A DNA stretch of 64,000 bases from Patiria miniata (GCF_015706575.1 NW_024037064.1:15539606-15603605); one strand, 5' to 3'; positions 26,947 to 38,957 are shown, numbered from the stretch's first letter. Program-made: numbers and translations. Notes: generated from the letters alone by a model not told the origin.

Positions 26947-28371
26947 TTACTCGGGTGGATCACCTTTCGGTTTACCACCCGAGTCTAGAGTGGCAGCGGG
27001 GGGAGAACTACTGTCCCCCACCCGCTTGTCCGTATCCGGGCCCTGGGGCTCGGACCGGCTAGTTTGTGTGTCCCCCAAAGGTGTTGTGCGGGGGACAGCA
27101 CTAGTTTTGGATGACTTTGTAGGCTCATCCACTTTCATCTCAGACTCGGATGAGTCTGAGAGACATTTCCCCGAGATTTTTTTGGGGACTGCACCCGAAG
27201 AGGGAGAATCGGAGCCAGAAGAGGGATGACGAGCCCTCTTCTTCATCTTCCTCTTCCCTCTAACGGGTAAAAAACCCACCGCCCTATCTATTGCAGCCGC
27301 CTGGCAGTCAATGGCGTCGCAAGACACCACGGGCTTGGCGTTAATACCCGTGCAGTCTGCGCAGCCGGCCACATGAAAGGGCATAGCCCTCGAAATCCCA
27401 CGGTCGCAATGGAAACATTCCCACGCGACCGGAGACTTCAGAGGGCCTATCTGCCTCGAGCATTGAATACACGCTGCTCGAGGCAATTCAAAATTCGACG
27501 ACTCGGAACTCTCCGAGTCTGACAAATCAGACCCGGGAGTTACAGCTGGGTTGGACTTCTCCGCCGCCGCCACGTCCAAAACGGGCGTGGACTCAGGGGA
27601 AGACGGAGAAGACTCCAACCCACTAGATTTGGCAGGAGAGGATTCCGCTCCAACAGATGGTACCGGAGCAGACTTCCCCTGCACTACTACATCAGCCCAC
27701 CGTTTGGTGGGCTGAACTTTCCTGGCGAAGGATTTGGGACACAGCTTAAAGCCATGCCCCTCCTCCTCGCACAAAGTACAAACCACCCTGTTGGGGCATT
27801 CCCCAGAAGGGTGGCCTACAAGCAAACATTTGTAGCACCTTACGGTACTACATTTGTTTGCCGAGTGTGTCGGGTCCCCGCACCGGGCGCACGTCCGGGT
27901 TTGGCCGGAGTGGCCGACCCAGGCGTTGCGGTTCCCAATGCGGAGAACCGACGGTATAGATTTGACACCCGACATTAAGTACTGTCGGGTGCCAGTGAAT
28001 ACGGCAGGTTCCTCAGGGTAGGTTTGGAATCTTCCCTTGTGGACCCTGCCGTACCTAGACAAGATGGACCGGACGACATTGTCGTCCACGTCCATCTCAA
28101 CGTACTTGACAGTGACCAGCTTCAGGCCGAATGATGAAACACGGCAACCTGGAAGCCGGTCTAAAACTGGCTCAAACTTTCGAGCTAGTGCGACCGATTT
28201 GAACGTCATGTCAAATCGGCCGCCAGGTAGTGGTTGCAAGGCCTCAAGGTGATTGGCCGGGATAATCCCGACCCCCCTGAGGGCCTTGAACACATCACTT
28301 GACGTCTCCTTGCCCCCAAAACTAAGTTCGAGGGCTCGGAGACGCCTGGCTTCGCTACCGTTTGACGGCAT
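26947..28371 (-). CDS. ORF1 protein of family A (CCHC zinc knuckles)
   Basis: 474 residues from MPSNGSEARR. The frame is open to 28425, but the MPS start aligns with the family B ORF1. Order: N-terminal domain of about 150 residues that looks like tandem RRM-type folds (inferred), then three CX2CX4HX4C knuckles (CARCGDPTHSANKC, CYKCLLVGHPSGEC, CTLCEEEGHGFKLC), a low-complexity Ser/Glu region, a Cys-pair cluster (CIQC, CFHC, CADC), and a polar tail. Family B ORF1 continues with two C2H2 fingers that are absent here. Its likely role is binding the element RNA to form the RNP. The frame is intact although ORF2 is broken. The ORF1 stop lies 20 nt before the ORF2 start. Confidence 0.85.
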   Translation of the reverse strand: MPSNGSEARRLRALELSFGGKETSSDVFKALRGVGIIPANHLEALQPLPGGRFDMTFKSVALARKFEPVLDRLPGCRVSSFGLKLVTVKYVEMDVDDNVVRSILSRYGRVHKGRFQTYPEEPAVFTGTRQYLMSGVKSIPSVLRIGNRNAWVGHSGQTRTCARCGDPTHSANKCSTVRCYKCLLVGHPSGECPNRVVCTLCEEEGHGFKLCPKSFARKVQPTKRWADVVVQGKSAPVPSVGAESSPAKSSGLESSPSSPESTPVLDVAAAEKSNPAVTPGSDLSDSESSESSNFELPRAACIQCSRQIGPLKSPVAWECFHCDRGISRAMPFHVAGCADCTGINAKPVVSCDAIDCQAAAIDRAVGFLPVRGKRKMKKRARHPSSGSDSPSSGAVPKKISGKCLSDSSESEMKVDEPTKSSKTSAVPRTTPLGDTQTSRSEPQGPDTDKRVGDSSSPPAATLDSGGKPKGDPPE

Positions 28372-29161
28372 GCTAAGCCGAGAAAGAAAAAAGAAGAGGA
28401 AAAATCCGACTTGGATTACTTTCACAAAAATAAAAAATACCGTTACAAGCTTGTAACGGTATTGACTATATTAAATATATACAAAAAGAGTGAGTCACAA
28501 CTGCTGACTCACTCACCAAGAAGATAAATCACAGGTAGCAACTGCCTACCTGTGATTAAGAAAGAAAAATGAACGCGGAGGCCAGGCCCCGCAGACCCGA
28601 AATTCCCCACCGGTGTAGTGCAGAGAACCCCGAGCCTACAGGCCCGCAATACCCGCGCTACGGCTCGCTCCCCGCTGCCGACCCACCACCTAGTGTAACG
28701 GCGGTATCGGCTGCGTAACGGGTCACAAGCCGCAGCACAAGCACACGGGTCCCAACCCCGCAAACGCTATAGAAAGGAGAAAATTCCCCCAACAAAGGAC
28801 TTCACGGGGCTATGCACACGCACAGCCCCACCCAAATGAATAGGGCCGTGCACGCTGCCACGGCCTAAACAAAGAAACACGTAGAAACGAATGGGCCGTG
28901 CACGCTGCCACGGCCCAAACAAAGGACGTGTACAAATGAATAGGCTGGCGTGTACAGCACTGCGTACACAGCCAGCAACGAAAAACCAACACGAAAAACA
29001 CCCAAAATATCACCAAAAATGAAACAAAAATCTGTAAAAACTAGACCCACTTGGTCTATAAACTAAGACGAAAAAGGTAGATATCAAAATTACCGACTAA
29101 CGCGATCTAAAAACTCGATTTTCTTCGAAGACAACCCGGAGCTCCGGGGAGGCGTGGCTGT
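28372..29161 (-). repeat. 5' UTR hairpin array of family A
   Basis: Consecutive inverted repeats: a 26-nt perfect palindrome at 28437-28462; a 10-bp stem with loop CAACTGC at 28488-28514; a 12-bp perfect stem with the same loop at 28527-28557; GGGGCT...AGCCCC at 28806-28829; GGCCGTG-CACGCTGC-CACGGCC twice (28844-28865, 28894-28915); and a long stem with one bulge at 28943-28976. No reading frame of note. Confidence 0.75.
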
Positions 29162-29178
29162 CTGAAAAGAACAGATAC
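29162..29178 (-). repeat. 17-nt duplicated U2 segment between nested elements
   Basis: CTGAAAAGAACAGATAC, as in U2, repeats 22919-22935. It separates the 5' end of family A from the 3' end of the neighbouring element. This is what insertion of A into an already occupied U2 site with a target-site duplication would leave. Confidence 0.8.
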
Positions 29179-29801
29179 TAATTTTTCATTTTAGGATCCC
29201 CCTAAGAAGATCCCAGGGTAGGGTAGTCCCACTACACCTTAGTACGTGAGGCTACGAGCCTCCCTACCCTTTTAACCTATATATTTAAACCAACAGACAC
29301 TTGACAAAGACAAGACATGCAGTCAGTGTAGCCACGCTACCCACGCATTACCATGGTAGGGTACGACCCTAACTGGCGACAGGAAAAATAAACAAACAGA
29401 AAACTATACCAGGGAACTTCCGGACGCAACAACGCTCATACGAGCAAACATTCAATAAAAAGGACCTAAAGGGTCCTAACCAACAGAGCGAAAACGCTCA
29501 CAGGTCCGACATTTGGATCCGAAACGGTCCTAAGACAACAAAAGCCAGCACAAAGCTAAGCTTAGTAAAAAAAAGGCCTAAAGGGCCCCAAAACCAGGAG
29601 CAAAAAGGACTCCCACAAAAAGGGGACCTAAAGGGTCCCCAAAAAAACAAGGAAGACAAAAGGCTCCCACAAGAAAGACCTAAAGGGTCCAAAAAGCAGG
29701 GGAGTAACAGCTCCCACACAAAGGACCTAAAGGGCCGAGGTAAACAAGGAGAAAAAAAAATCTCCCACATGAAAAAAGGTTGCAATAATGCAACAACAAA
29801 T

Positions 29802-30524
29802 TTAGAACTTGAGGACAAGATGGTCGTCAATGACGACACATACCGCTCCCCGCACGCACCAGATGGTGCGGAAACTTAGCCCGGTCCAGCCGGACAAAGT
29901 CCAAAATGTAAGCGGTTCTTGACCGCAGCCCTTGACACGGTGAAGCACGTGGTCGGGCATCCGGCCGTGAGCCATCATACAATGTCTCACAGCGCGAACC
30001 ACCAAACAAACCACTTCACCGTGCTAATCAAATACCAGACCAGAAGAGAGTCTGGCCTGGTCTCAAGCCCTGACCCATACAAAACGCAGGAACGGGTCAG
30101 GGAAAAATAAAGGGCCAGGGCTTTGCAACCAATGTGCTCGACCCAGGCCCACAAAATGTAAACGAAAGGGCAGACCCAAAAAACGTGGCTAAGTGACTCG
30201 GGAGCGGCACAGCCTACCCGAGGACACTTGCCATCACCAATGCCCCAATGACCTAAACGTTGGGAGGTTTTTAAGGCCCCCCATGCTACCCTCCAATTCA
30301 AGTCCCGCAAGCGGTTACTCAAATTGGAGGAGTGACAAAGTTTAAAAACATGCTAAAATCAATTCCATTAATTGGCGGATGCTGGGTAGGCTACCGGCTC
30401 GACAACAGGTCGCTAAAGTTGCCGGACCCTTACGGGCCCCCAGTCGATGTCCGGCGTAATGGTAGAAATAAGCAAGACCAGCTTGCAAAATTGACGGTAA
30501 AACCCAGTGGGTTGGAGGGCGTGT
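29802..30524 (-). pseudogene. ORF2 C-terminal fragment, family A-like, broken
   Basis: The segment encoding SNRLRDLNWR...CPRVGCAAPESLSHVFWVC, and then the last ~60 residues, align with the A ORF2 C terminus but in shifting frames. The CCHC motif has Val for Asp before its last Cys. The fragment runs into the N gap. Confidence 0.8.
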
Positions 30525-31024
30525 NNNNNNNNNNNNNNNNNNNNNNNNNNNNNNNNNNNNNNNNNNNNNNNNNNNNNNNNNNNNNNNNNNNNNNNNNNNN
30601 NNNNNNNNNNNNNNNNNNNNNNNNNNNNNNNNNNNNNNNNNNNNNNNNNNNNNNNNNNNNNNNNNNNNNNNNNNNNNNNNNNNNNNNNNNNNNNNNNNNN
30701 NNNNNNNNNNNNNNNNNNNNNNNNNNNNNNNNNNNNNNNNNNNNNNNNNNNNNNNNNNNNNNNNNNNNNNNNNNNNNNNNNNNNNNNNNNNNNNNNNNNN
30801 NNNNNNNNNNNNNNNNNNNNNNNNNNNNNNNNNNNNNNNNNNNNNNNNNNNNNNNNNNNNNNNNNNNNNNNNNNNNNNNNNNNNNNNNNNNNNNNNNNNN
30901 NNNNNNNNNNNNNNNNNNNNNNNNNNNNNNNNNNNNNNNNNNNNNNNNNNNNNNNNNNNNNNNNNNNNNNNNNNNNNNNNNNNNNNNNNNNNNNNNNNNN
31001 NNNNNNNNNNNNNNNNNNNNNNNN
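30525..31024. other. Assembly gap of exactly 500 N
   Basis: 500 unknown bases, a conventional placeholder length. The true size and content are unknown. Flanking sequences belong to different element families. Confidence 1.
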
Positions 31025-32533
31025 AAAACCCCCAGCAGGTCTGGACCTAACAACCTCCAGAAGGAAATGTAAAATTCCCTGGGAAGTCCGTCCCCACCAG
31101 GGGTCATACAGTTGGCCATCCCCTTCAGTGCATCGGTCAACTCCGAGAGTTCAAGTGGGACTCTCGAAATCCAAAAAAAGGTCATGAGGGACTCTGGAGG
31201 TTAACGAGTCTAGAAAGGAGACTGGAGATCCTCCTCTACCGGCTCCTCGCTAAACAATCGGAATAAAAGGACCGATAAACAGAGGCAATTTCTGCCGAAG
31301 TCTCGACAACAACGTCGTCGGCAACGCGGACAGAAGAAATAACTTTTTTCTGGCTTGCTCGGACTCCAGCCGAAAGAAAAACTTGGATGGCTTCTCCGCA
31401 TCATTGAGGACACGGACACGAGAACGTATTCGAGCCCCCTCAGCTTCAAAGTCATCCAATGTCTCCAATCTCCATTTCAAAGAGTCATACTGGGCTAGAA
31501 GCGCGGGGTTAGAATCCCCACTATTCAAATCAAGAAGAACAGATTTAAGAGAAGACATTAAGTCCTCCCTTTTCTTCCGTCGTTTCCTGGCTAAGCGGCT
31601 AGAAAAGCTGACAACATTTGCTTGGAACGCAATTTGACGTCCTTACCACCAGAGGAGTTCATTATCAAACCCCTCCTTGAGCGAAACGCCAACCTAAATA
31701 AGCTGTGCGTAAACTCTTCTCTAAAAACGGCATCAGAAAGGATGGAGACGTTACACTTCAGTAACCGCTCCGATGCCGGGAGAAGAGGGGAAGGTAAATT
31801 TCAAAGTAATAGCATCATGATCAGACAAATAACAGGGCGAGTGCGAACAAGACTCCACATCCGCAGGACGGGACACGTAAAAAAACGGTCCAGCCTACTG
31901 GAGGCGGAGTTCGCCGCATTTCGCCAGGTAAAAGAATGAACATTAGGAAAACGATCTCTCCAACAGTTTTTAGGGAAAGGTGACAAAAAGCTGCCGCAAC
32001 TCCGCGGCTCCCAAACCACACGAAGTAGCAGCAGAACCGCGACGGTCCAAATGGATGTCCAAAACACAATTAAAATCGCCACACAAAATAATTGGATGAT
32101 TGCCTCTCAAATGAGAGGCCAGATTAGAAAGAAAAAAGACGACGGGCTCCAGGTCCGTGGGAGCGTAAACTACACAGAGATTAACACTACCCCCGTGACC
32201 CTGGAGGGTACCGCTAATAATACGACCCTCAGTATCCACTGAAGAATCGAAAAAACGTAAAGGACTACGCCTAGGAATAAGAATTACAGTACCAGAGGAG
32301 AAAGATGTGCCAAAACTGGCAAAACATCTCTCCCCTCCATTCTGCACTCCATAAAGCCAAATCTGCAGGGTGATATGACATTCCTGCAGGCAGGATATGT
32401 CATAATGATGACAAAACTGAAAAATGCGTTTTCTTTTCAGGGAATCACGCATTCCATTAACATTCAATGAAATAATGGAAATCATTGAAAAAAATACAAG
32501 AAAGGAAAAGAAACAGACTGATGAAGGCGTCAT
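31025..32533 (-). pseudogene. ORF2 N-terminal part, family B-like, frameshifted
   Basis: Aligns with 48391-49904 of the intact unit 6 element: APE endonuclease motifs (SLNVNG, LQECH, GDFNCVLD) and the region leading into the RT. It is cut into several frames by one-base insertions and losses, often in homopolymers, while substitutions are rare. That pattern suggests sequencing error as much as decay. Confidence 0.8.
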
Positions 32534-32552
32534 TTTGCCTAGAAAAAAATAC

Positions 32553-34106
32553 TCAATACTCAAATAGGACCTAAGGTCCGCCGATCCGGCATCCAAAACG
32601 AAATGTGCATGTTCCTGGATCAGGTGGCTAAACCAGTCATAAGAAGACCGGGTGGTCTTGTCACAGCGGGGACACTTGAATTCCACAGGGGACTTATCCT
32701 GATGGACTGTCACCTGTGGCTATTAAGCTCAGACCAAGCCTGGAAAACCTCCTTGCAAGCAGGAACGCTGCAAGGGATCAAATTTTCTTGGATCCCAGGA
32801 AGCTTAAGACTTTTAAGTTTAAGTCTGGCTTTCCTTACTACGGCAACGGTAGGTCCTTTAAGAACCTCTGTGGGGCATCAGGGGTCTCGCTACATGTTTC
32901 CATGCCCTCAGAGCCGAGCCGGAAAGTTCTTCTCGGAAGCAATGCGGAGCACGGGCGTCAGTGAAGGAGGAGAACTTTTTTTGTGTTGTACTTCCTCATC
33001 CGAAGATGAGGAAGAAATTACACGCCTCTTTCTGTTACTGGTCTTTTCCTGCTGGAACCAGCAGGAACCTTTGGGATTTTCGCTGGCGTTCCAGCAGAAA
33101 AGTGTTGCACTCAGGCTCACTGCAAACAATTTGCGGCGGGCCGTTAACATTAGTGCAATCAGCACAAGAAAGAACAGTGATTTTCCTGTGACCGATGGGG
33201 CAGTCACAGGAAATACATAAAGCATCAACCCCGTAGGGTCCAACCTGCGTATTGCAGGAACTACACCGCACCTTCGGACGGCTAGACAAGCTGTCCTCCG
33301 GCGCGGTGCTGTTAAGCTTAGTGGGTGGGGTCTCCCCTACGGTTGACGAGCTAGATGGAGATGCATCAGAGGCAGCAGCCTGGGACTCAGGCTCGGCAGG
33401 AGTCGACGAAGTCGTCTCCTCCCGCACCACCTGAGCCCAGGTGCGTTTAGGAACTACTTGTTTTGCAAAGGAGTTAGGGCACATCTTAAAGTTGTGCCCC
33501 TCCTCCCCGCAAACAGTACAGACAACTCGGTTGGGGCACGAGGAAGCCACGTGCCCCACACCAAGGCACTTATAGCACTTTTCCTGCTTACAGGAATTAG
33601 CAAAAATGGCCCTGCTGGCCACACTTTGCACAAGTCCTGGGCTGTCCAATGTAGGACACCCAGGCATTTCTATTACCAATCCGCATAACGGACGGTATGT
33701 TTTTCTTGATCCTCATACGGTACTGCCTAGTACCGTTGAAGATCGTAGGCTCTCCAGCGTGGGTACAAAACCGACCCTGGAGAACCTCGCCATAGGCACT
33801 CAGCAAACGACGAACAATATTGTCGTCGATGCTAAGACAAACATAGTGCATCGTCACAATGGCAATGCCATCAAAAGCAATCACCTGACATCCGGGGATG
33901 GATGTCAGGGACGGTTGATACGTCTTCGCCAGTTCTGGCGTCTTGAACACAACATCGAATCGATGCCCTGGCAAAGGCTGGACAGCCGACAGGTGGTCCT
34001 TGGCCACAATTCCCAACTTACTAAATTCCGAAAAAACTAGTTTCGGCGTAACTTCGCCGCCGAACCGCAGCTCGACGGCGCACTCTTTATATCGGAGAGA
34101 TGGCAT
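32553..34106 (-). pseudogene. ORF1, family B-like, frameshifted
   Basis: Corresponds to 49924-51483. The MPSLRYKECAVELRFGG start, the CCHC knuckles and the C2H2 tail are all recognisable but spread over several frames. An extra A near 33601-33606 breaks the first knuckle, and a lost T near 32560 breaks the end. Confidence 0.8.
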
Positions 34107-34635
34107 CTTGCTATCTCCGACAAGGAAACAAAAACGAAGGAAAACAAATGCACAGGCCGGTAAATACTCCTGGTAAAACACCGACCAGTTACCAAAATGA
34201 TTACTGCAGGATGCAACTGCCACCCTGCAGCAAAAAGAAAAAAGGGACGGTCAGCAAATTGCTGATCAGTGAGGTATTTAAATATACAAGTGCAAAATGC
34301 ACAGAGCCATATATACAAAATGGCGTAAAAGGCAAGGCTTTTTGCCTTACGCTTAGACAAAAACAACAGAACACAAAATCCCGTAGAGTTACGCACACGA
34401 ATGCTGTTACGCAACACCACGGGTAACTGAATCAGAAGAAAGGAAAGGCCGTGCACTGCCCGGCGTGAACAAAAGAAGAGCTGAACAAAGGAATACACTG
34501 GCTAATACTGTACTGTGTGTTCAGCCAGCTACAAAAACCCACCCCCAAAACCCTCAAAAATACACCCAAAATCCAACAAATTTCAAACGAAAAGTAGACA
34601 GACTTCGTCTATGAAATAACCAAAACCCCTGGTAA
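34107..34635 (-). repeat. 5' UTR of the family B-like element (unit 4)
   Basis: Matches 51484-52018, including the CTGCAGG...CCTGCAG hairpin with CAACTGC in its loop, with a few indels. No gene. Confidence 0.7.
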
Positions 34636-34715
34636 AGGGGCCTTACACTCAAGGCTAAGTGCAATGCCGAGTCTGGACCACCTTCTGAAAACACGGAGAC
34701 TTAGACCAAAGTGCA
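34636..34715 (-). mobile_element. Family S-type 5' terminus joined to a family B body
   Basis: The stretch from GGGGCCTTACAC to the U2 junction resembles 5409-5492 of the S element (shared CTCAAGGCTAAGTGCAATGC block) and replaces the normal B terminus seen at 52019-52089. Confidence 0.7.
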
Positions 34716-34745
34716 ATGATCTTAGCCAAAAGGCCGAGAAGCGAT
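34716..34745 (-). pseudogene. U2: U2 snRNA 5' fragment (unit 4)
   Basis: The first 30 nt of U2 (ATCGCTTCTCGGCCTTTTGG and on), with its upstream region intact. Confidence 0.9.
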
Positions 34746-35244
34746 AACGATTAATATTAAAACAATAGCGCGGAAAGGGATTATTCGTCTTGAAATACTG
34801 TTTGCTATTGTTCTTCTTATTATTTATTTTTGCCTTTTTTTGTTTCCTGGTGTGAAAACAAAAAGAAGACTCCTGCGCGTCCACCGCAACTCAACGAAAC
34901 CCGGGGAGAGAGAGATGAGCAAGAAATCTCCGGCTTTCTCAGATTAACAGAGACATATACATTCTTAAAATATTTCTATCATGCATTTTCATACACCTCG
35001 ATCATATTTCACCAAAAATCTTGTTGAAAAAATTAATCCAGACAAAAAATGGGATCAATGCATCAGTGAGCGAGAGCGTCGGCACTAAATGCCGTACGTA
35101 CGATGTACCGGGACAAGCATATCAATAGATGGCGCCCTTCAACACTCCCGGTCATCGCGCCTCGGCGTTTCCCATCTGGGTATTTCTCAGGCCCTGCCAA
35201 TGGGTCCCACATTAGGGGCGGGGAAATACTTCAGTTTGTCAGTA

Positions 35245-35318
35245 AGCTCCGTGGCCGAGTGGTTAGAGAGCACATGTAGAAAGTAATAGATCGTGGGTTC
35301 GAGTCCCAGCCTGCCGCT
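35245..35318 (+). tRNA. tRNA-like element (unit 5)
   Basis: As in unit 1 except for C to T in TAGATCGTGGG. A and B boxes are kept. Confidence 0.5.
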
Positions 35319-35860
35319 TTCCTTTAATTGCTTGGTTATTGTTTTTTGTTTTGTTATTTTTTCACTTACTTATTTCCCCTTTTTGTAATAATTACTATTT
35401 TATTTCATTGATTTATTGTTTATTTCGTCATGAAGTTATAAGAAGAAAATTCGAAAGAAAAGAAAACATTCGTCATACCGTTTGCATTTGCGCTTATAAT
35501 ACTTATGTATCAATATCAATGCGGTCCCGCGGGGAGTTAATTGAAGAGAGAAAGAAAGAAAAGAAACAAACGGGAATCAAATGTCAACGCACCATTATTT
35601 GTCCATTTTTGTAACCTTTGGTGAATAAGTCATTCACATTCTACATGAGGCAACATTTAAGACAATACATATACATACATGTATGGCTAATGTACTCAGC
35701 CGGCCGGCCGGTCACATACGTTAAAGGACACAGTGGGAATTCTATCTGGAACAGTGTTCTATTGTTTATAAAAAAAATAGAGAAATTGATTTCGGCTATG
35801 AGTGAAGGTAGAGGTGGAGTTAGACAGGCAGCGACAAATCTCTTTTTTGAAGGTTGTGGT

Positions 35861-35876
35861 GGCTCTGAAAAGAGCC
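35861..35876 (-). terminator. Histone 3' stem-loop, H2A unit 5
   Basis: 16-nt stem-loop, unchanged. Confidence 0.97.
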
Positions 35877-35911
35877 TTTTGGGTTTGTGGATGCAAAGTA
35901 AGTTCTTTTCT

Positions 35912-36289
35912 TTACTTTGACACTTTGGCGGTCTTCTTGGGCAGAAGAACTTGCTGGATGTTGGGAAGGACACCACCCTGCGCGATGGTAACTCCGCTCA
36001 TCAACTTGTTCAACTCCTCGTCGTTGCGTATAGCAAGCTGCAGATGGCGGGGATTAATTCTCGTCTTCTTGTTGTCTCGTGCAGCGTTTCCGGCCAGTTC
36101 CAAGATCTCCGCGGTAAGGTACTCCATCACTGCCGCAAGGTAGACCGGTGCACCGGCACCGACACGCTGGGCGTAGTTGCCCTTACGCAGAAATCTGTGA
36201 ACACGACCCACGGGGAACTGGAGTCCCGCCCTGGAGGACCTGCTCTTGGCCTTGCTTCTTGCTTTGCCGCTCTTTCCTCGCCCAGTCAT
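35912..36289 (-). CDS. H2A: Histone H2A (unit 5)
   Basis: 125 residues, same protein as unit 1. The 5' flank has one substitution (AACACGACAC) shared only with unit 6. Confidence 0.98.
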   Translation of the reverse strand: MTGRGKSGKARSKAKSRSSRAGLQFPVGRVHRFLRKGNYAQRVGAGAPVYLAAVMEYLTAEILELAGNAARDNKKTRINPRHLQLAIRNDEELNKLMSGVTIAQGGVLPNIQQVLLPKKTAKVSK

Positions 36290-37036
36290 CTTGACAGTAT
36301 AGTGACAGAAGATGAATGTACTCTGCAGTAAAGGTGGTGTGTGAATGAACCCACTTGGAAAACACGACACTAGTTATAGCGTTCTGGTGGATTGGCTGAA
36401 GCGTGCCAAGTAGCCAATCACGCGACACGGGCGTGCCCGTCGCACGGTTGGGTGCACCGCATCCATTTTGGACGCGGGGGACGAGGGAACAAAAAATTAC
36501 AACTGTGTCATCGTCGTTCAAAGTAATGGAATCACTAGATAAAACACAGAAACATGCAACATTCTTACCTCCATTTTAAGACGTTTTATTGTTATTCCGC
36601 CGAAGAAGTCCCATGATCTTTCGACCAGCCTCCGCACAATGGCAGTGATTCGTTGCTCTCACGCGGCGGTTAAAACTGGCCTCGGTTTCTTGCTAGATAT
36701 TTGTAACATCCCACAGACGAAATCCTAATTTATTTTTTAATAGTAACCCACTCAACAAAATGCAAGCACTCGTCCGGAGATTGAAAGAAATGACCAATTG
36801 ACAAAGGCTGTGGCATAAATTAAATTATGTGTTTACGACGACGACAAGACTCAGGGATTAACTTTAATCGCATTACCTCCCCTCGCCTCACGAAGGGTAA
36901 AAGAATATTAAAAAAAAAAAAGAGAGAGAGTGAAAGGGACACAACAGAATAAAAAAAAGGTTAGTTGTAAAACCTAAGAAATGGGCTGATCGGGCGAACT
37001 GAGCTGACTGGCAAATCTCTTTTTGGAAACTGTGTT

Positions 37037-37052
37037 GGCTCTGAAAAGAGCC
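37037..37052 (-). terminator. Histone 3' stem-loop, H2B unit 5
   Basis: 16-nt stem-loop, unchanged. Confidence 0.97.
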
Positions 37053-37078
37053 GTTTGGTTTTGAAGCCTTCAAAATTT

Positions 37079-37447
37079 CTATTTTGAAGTCGTGTACTTG
37101 GTGACGGCCTTGGTGCCTTCGCTGACTGCATGCTTAGCAAGCTCCCCGGGAAGAAGTAGGCGTACTGCTGTCTGCACTTCACGGCTTGTGATGGTGGACT
37201 TCTTGTTGTAGAGAGCGAGGCGAGAAGATTCGCTGGCGATGCGCTCAAACACGTCGTTGACAAAGCTGTTCATGATGCTCATTGCCTTGCTCGAGATTCC
37301 GGTGTCGGGGTGCACCTGTTTCATCACTTTGTAGATGTAGATGCCGTAGCTCTCCTTGCGACGCCGGTGCCTCTTTTTGTTTGCGCTAACCGGACCCTTA
37401 GTATTTCCGGCCTTCTTCTGACCTTTTCCGCTAACTTTGGGAGCCAT
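37079..37447 (-). CDS. H2B: Histone H2B (unit 5)
   Basis: 122 residues, same protein as unit 1. Confidence 0.98.
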   Translation of the reverse strand: MAPKVSGKGQKKAGNTKGPVSANKKRHRRRKESYGIYIYKVMKQVHPDTGISSKAMSIMNSFVNDVFERIASESSRLALYNKKSTITSREVQTAVRLLLPGELAKHAVSEGTKAVTKYTTSK

Positions 37448-38117
37448 ATTGGAGGACTTGGAATGTATCGGATCGTGAGATCGAATGAAAGACCAGCACG
37501 TCTTGGCCGGCTTTTATTGTGCACAGCTTGGATTCTGACCACCCATGCATCGTCCACTTTCCCGCCAGTGACCGCTTACCCATGCGTGAAGAAAGCGGTA
37601 TGCGTGCATAGTTATACAATGCACGCACGGCACGACCCCCCCCCCCCCCCCCCCCGGCAAGGGTATTTTTAGCCTTTTTCTCAGACTGACACGTGTATAA
37701 GTGTCCTTCTTAAATATTATTGTCTACTGAATTTCTGGGAAATAATAAAGTCATCTCCAGCGGAGGGCGAATTAATATGTCGTAGTGCACCAATACTTCT
37801 TTAAATGTTGTTTCCCCCTTATGCACCATCCATTTATAATGAATCATACAATGTAACGCAAAACCGACGAAAATAAGAGAACGAGTACCTGTAATTGTCA
37901 AAACAGATAGGAAATATATATCATTATTACCATGCCCATAACAATTCAATTTTGCCTGGAACACGTTTCGGATGAGGCATACGTATAGAACCCAAAAAGT
38001 GGAATGTATTTGGACAGAATATCAACAATAATAATTCGGAAAAAAATCAACGGCCCTTTATTCTTTATTTGAAGGAAAACTCAGGGATTGGACTTAATCT
38101 CTCTTTGAAGAAGTAGT

Positions 38118-38133
38118 GGCTCTGAAAAGAGCC
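38118..38133 (-). terminator. Histone 3' stem-loop, H3 unit 5
   Basis: 16-nt stem-loop, unchanged. Confidence 0.97.
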
Positions 38134-38167
38134 GTTAGTTTTATTTCTTTTTGCGCACACAACGTGC

Positions 38168-38680
<513 letters not shown>

Positions 38681-38957
38681 CTAACAATGGGCTATCTTCC
38701 GATTGGGTGCTTCGGGGGCCAAGCGGAGACGCTTCAGTGATCACGATTTCCGTACGTTGAAAAAGTATAGACGTTAAATTTCAATCGAAAATGCTGCTTT
38801 TCCGAGCCTATAGTATTATGAGCCCTCGGCAACAGAATCCATTTGGGATCGTTGAGACTACAATATTTCTCCCACCCCCTACTTGGGATTAATTGAACCC
38901 CAATAAACACCCCCTCCCCCACCCCTAAAAGAAAAGTGACAAACATACGGATTTCCC

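Larger units (their letters stand above)
22938..29161 (-). mobile_element. Keno-like U2-specific non-LTR retrotransposon, family A
   Basis: About 6.2 kb in U2 sense: 5' UTR 28372-29161, ORF1 26947-28371, ORF2 23497-26926 (broken), 3' UTR 22938-23496 ending A-rich against U2. The 5' end shows a palindrome CCCGGAGCTCCGGG at 29135-29148. Protein motifs are clearly homologous to family B in units 6 and 7 but the nucleotide sequence is diverged, so this is a separate lineage. It is flanked by a 17-nt duplication of U2 (22919-22935 and 29162-29178). That U2-specific Tx1/L1-like elements called Keno exist in fish is known; assigning this element to that family is inference from the site, orientation and domains. 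Confidence 0.85.
29179..34715 (-). mobile_element. Damaged composite Keno-like element spanning an assembly gap (unit 4)
   Basis: Left of the gap (29179-30524) the sequence is family A-like: 3' UTR hairpins and the ORF2 C terminus, with many indels. Right of the gap (31025 to about 34635) it is family B-like: ORF2 N-terminal part, ORF1 and 5' UTR, matching 48391-52018 with very few substitutions but many one-base indels. The last ~80 bp before U2 (34636-34715) match the end of family S, not family B. It is either two or three elements joined, a recombinant, or an assembly chimera. Confidence 0.7.

Noticed and set aside
30332..31072. Open frames running through the N gap
   Set aside because: They are artefacts of unknown bases being read as open codons.
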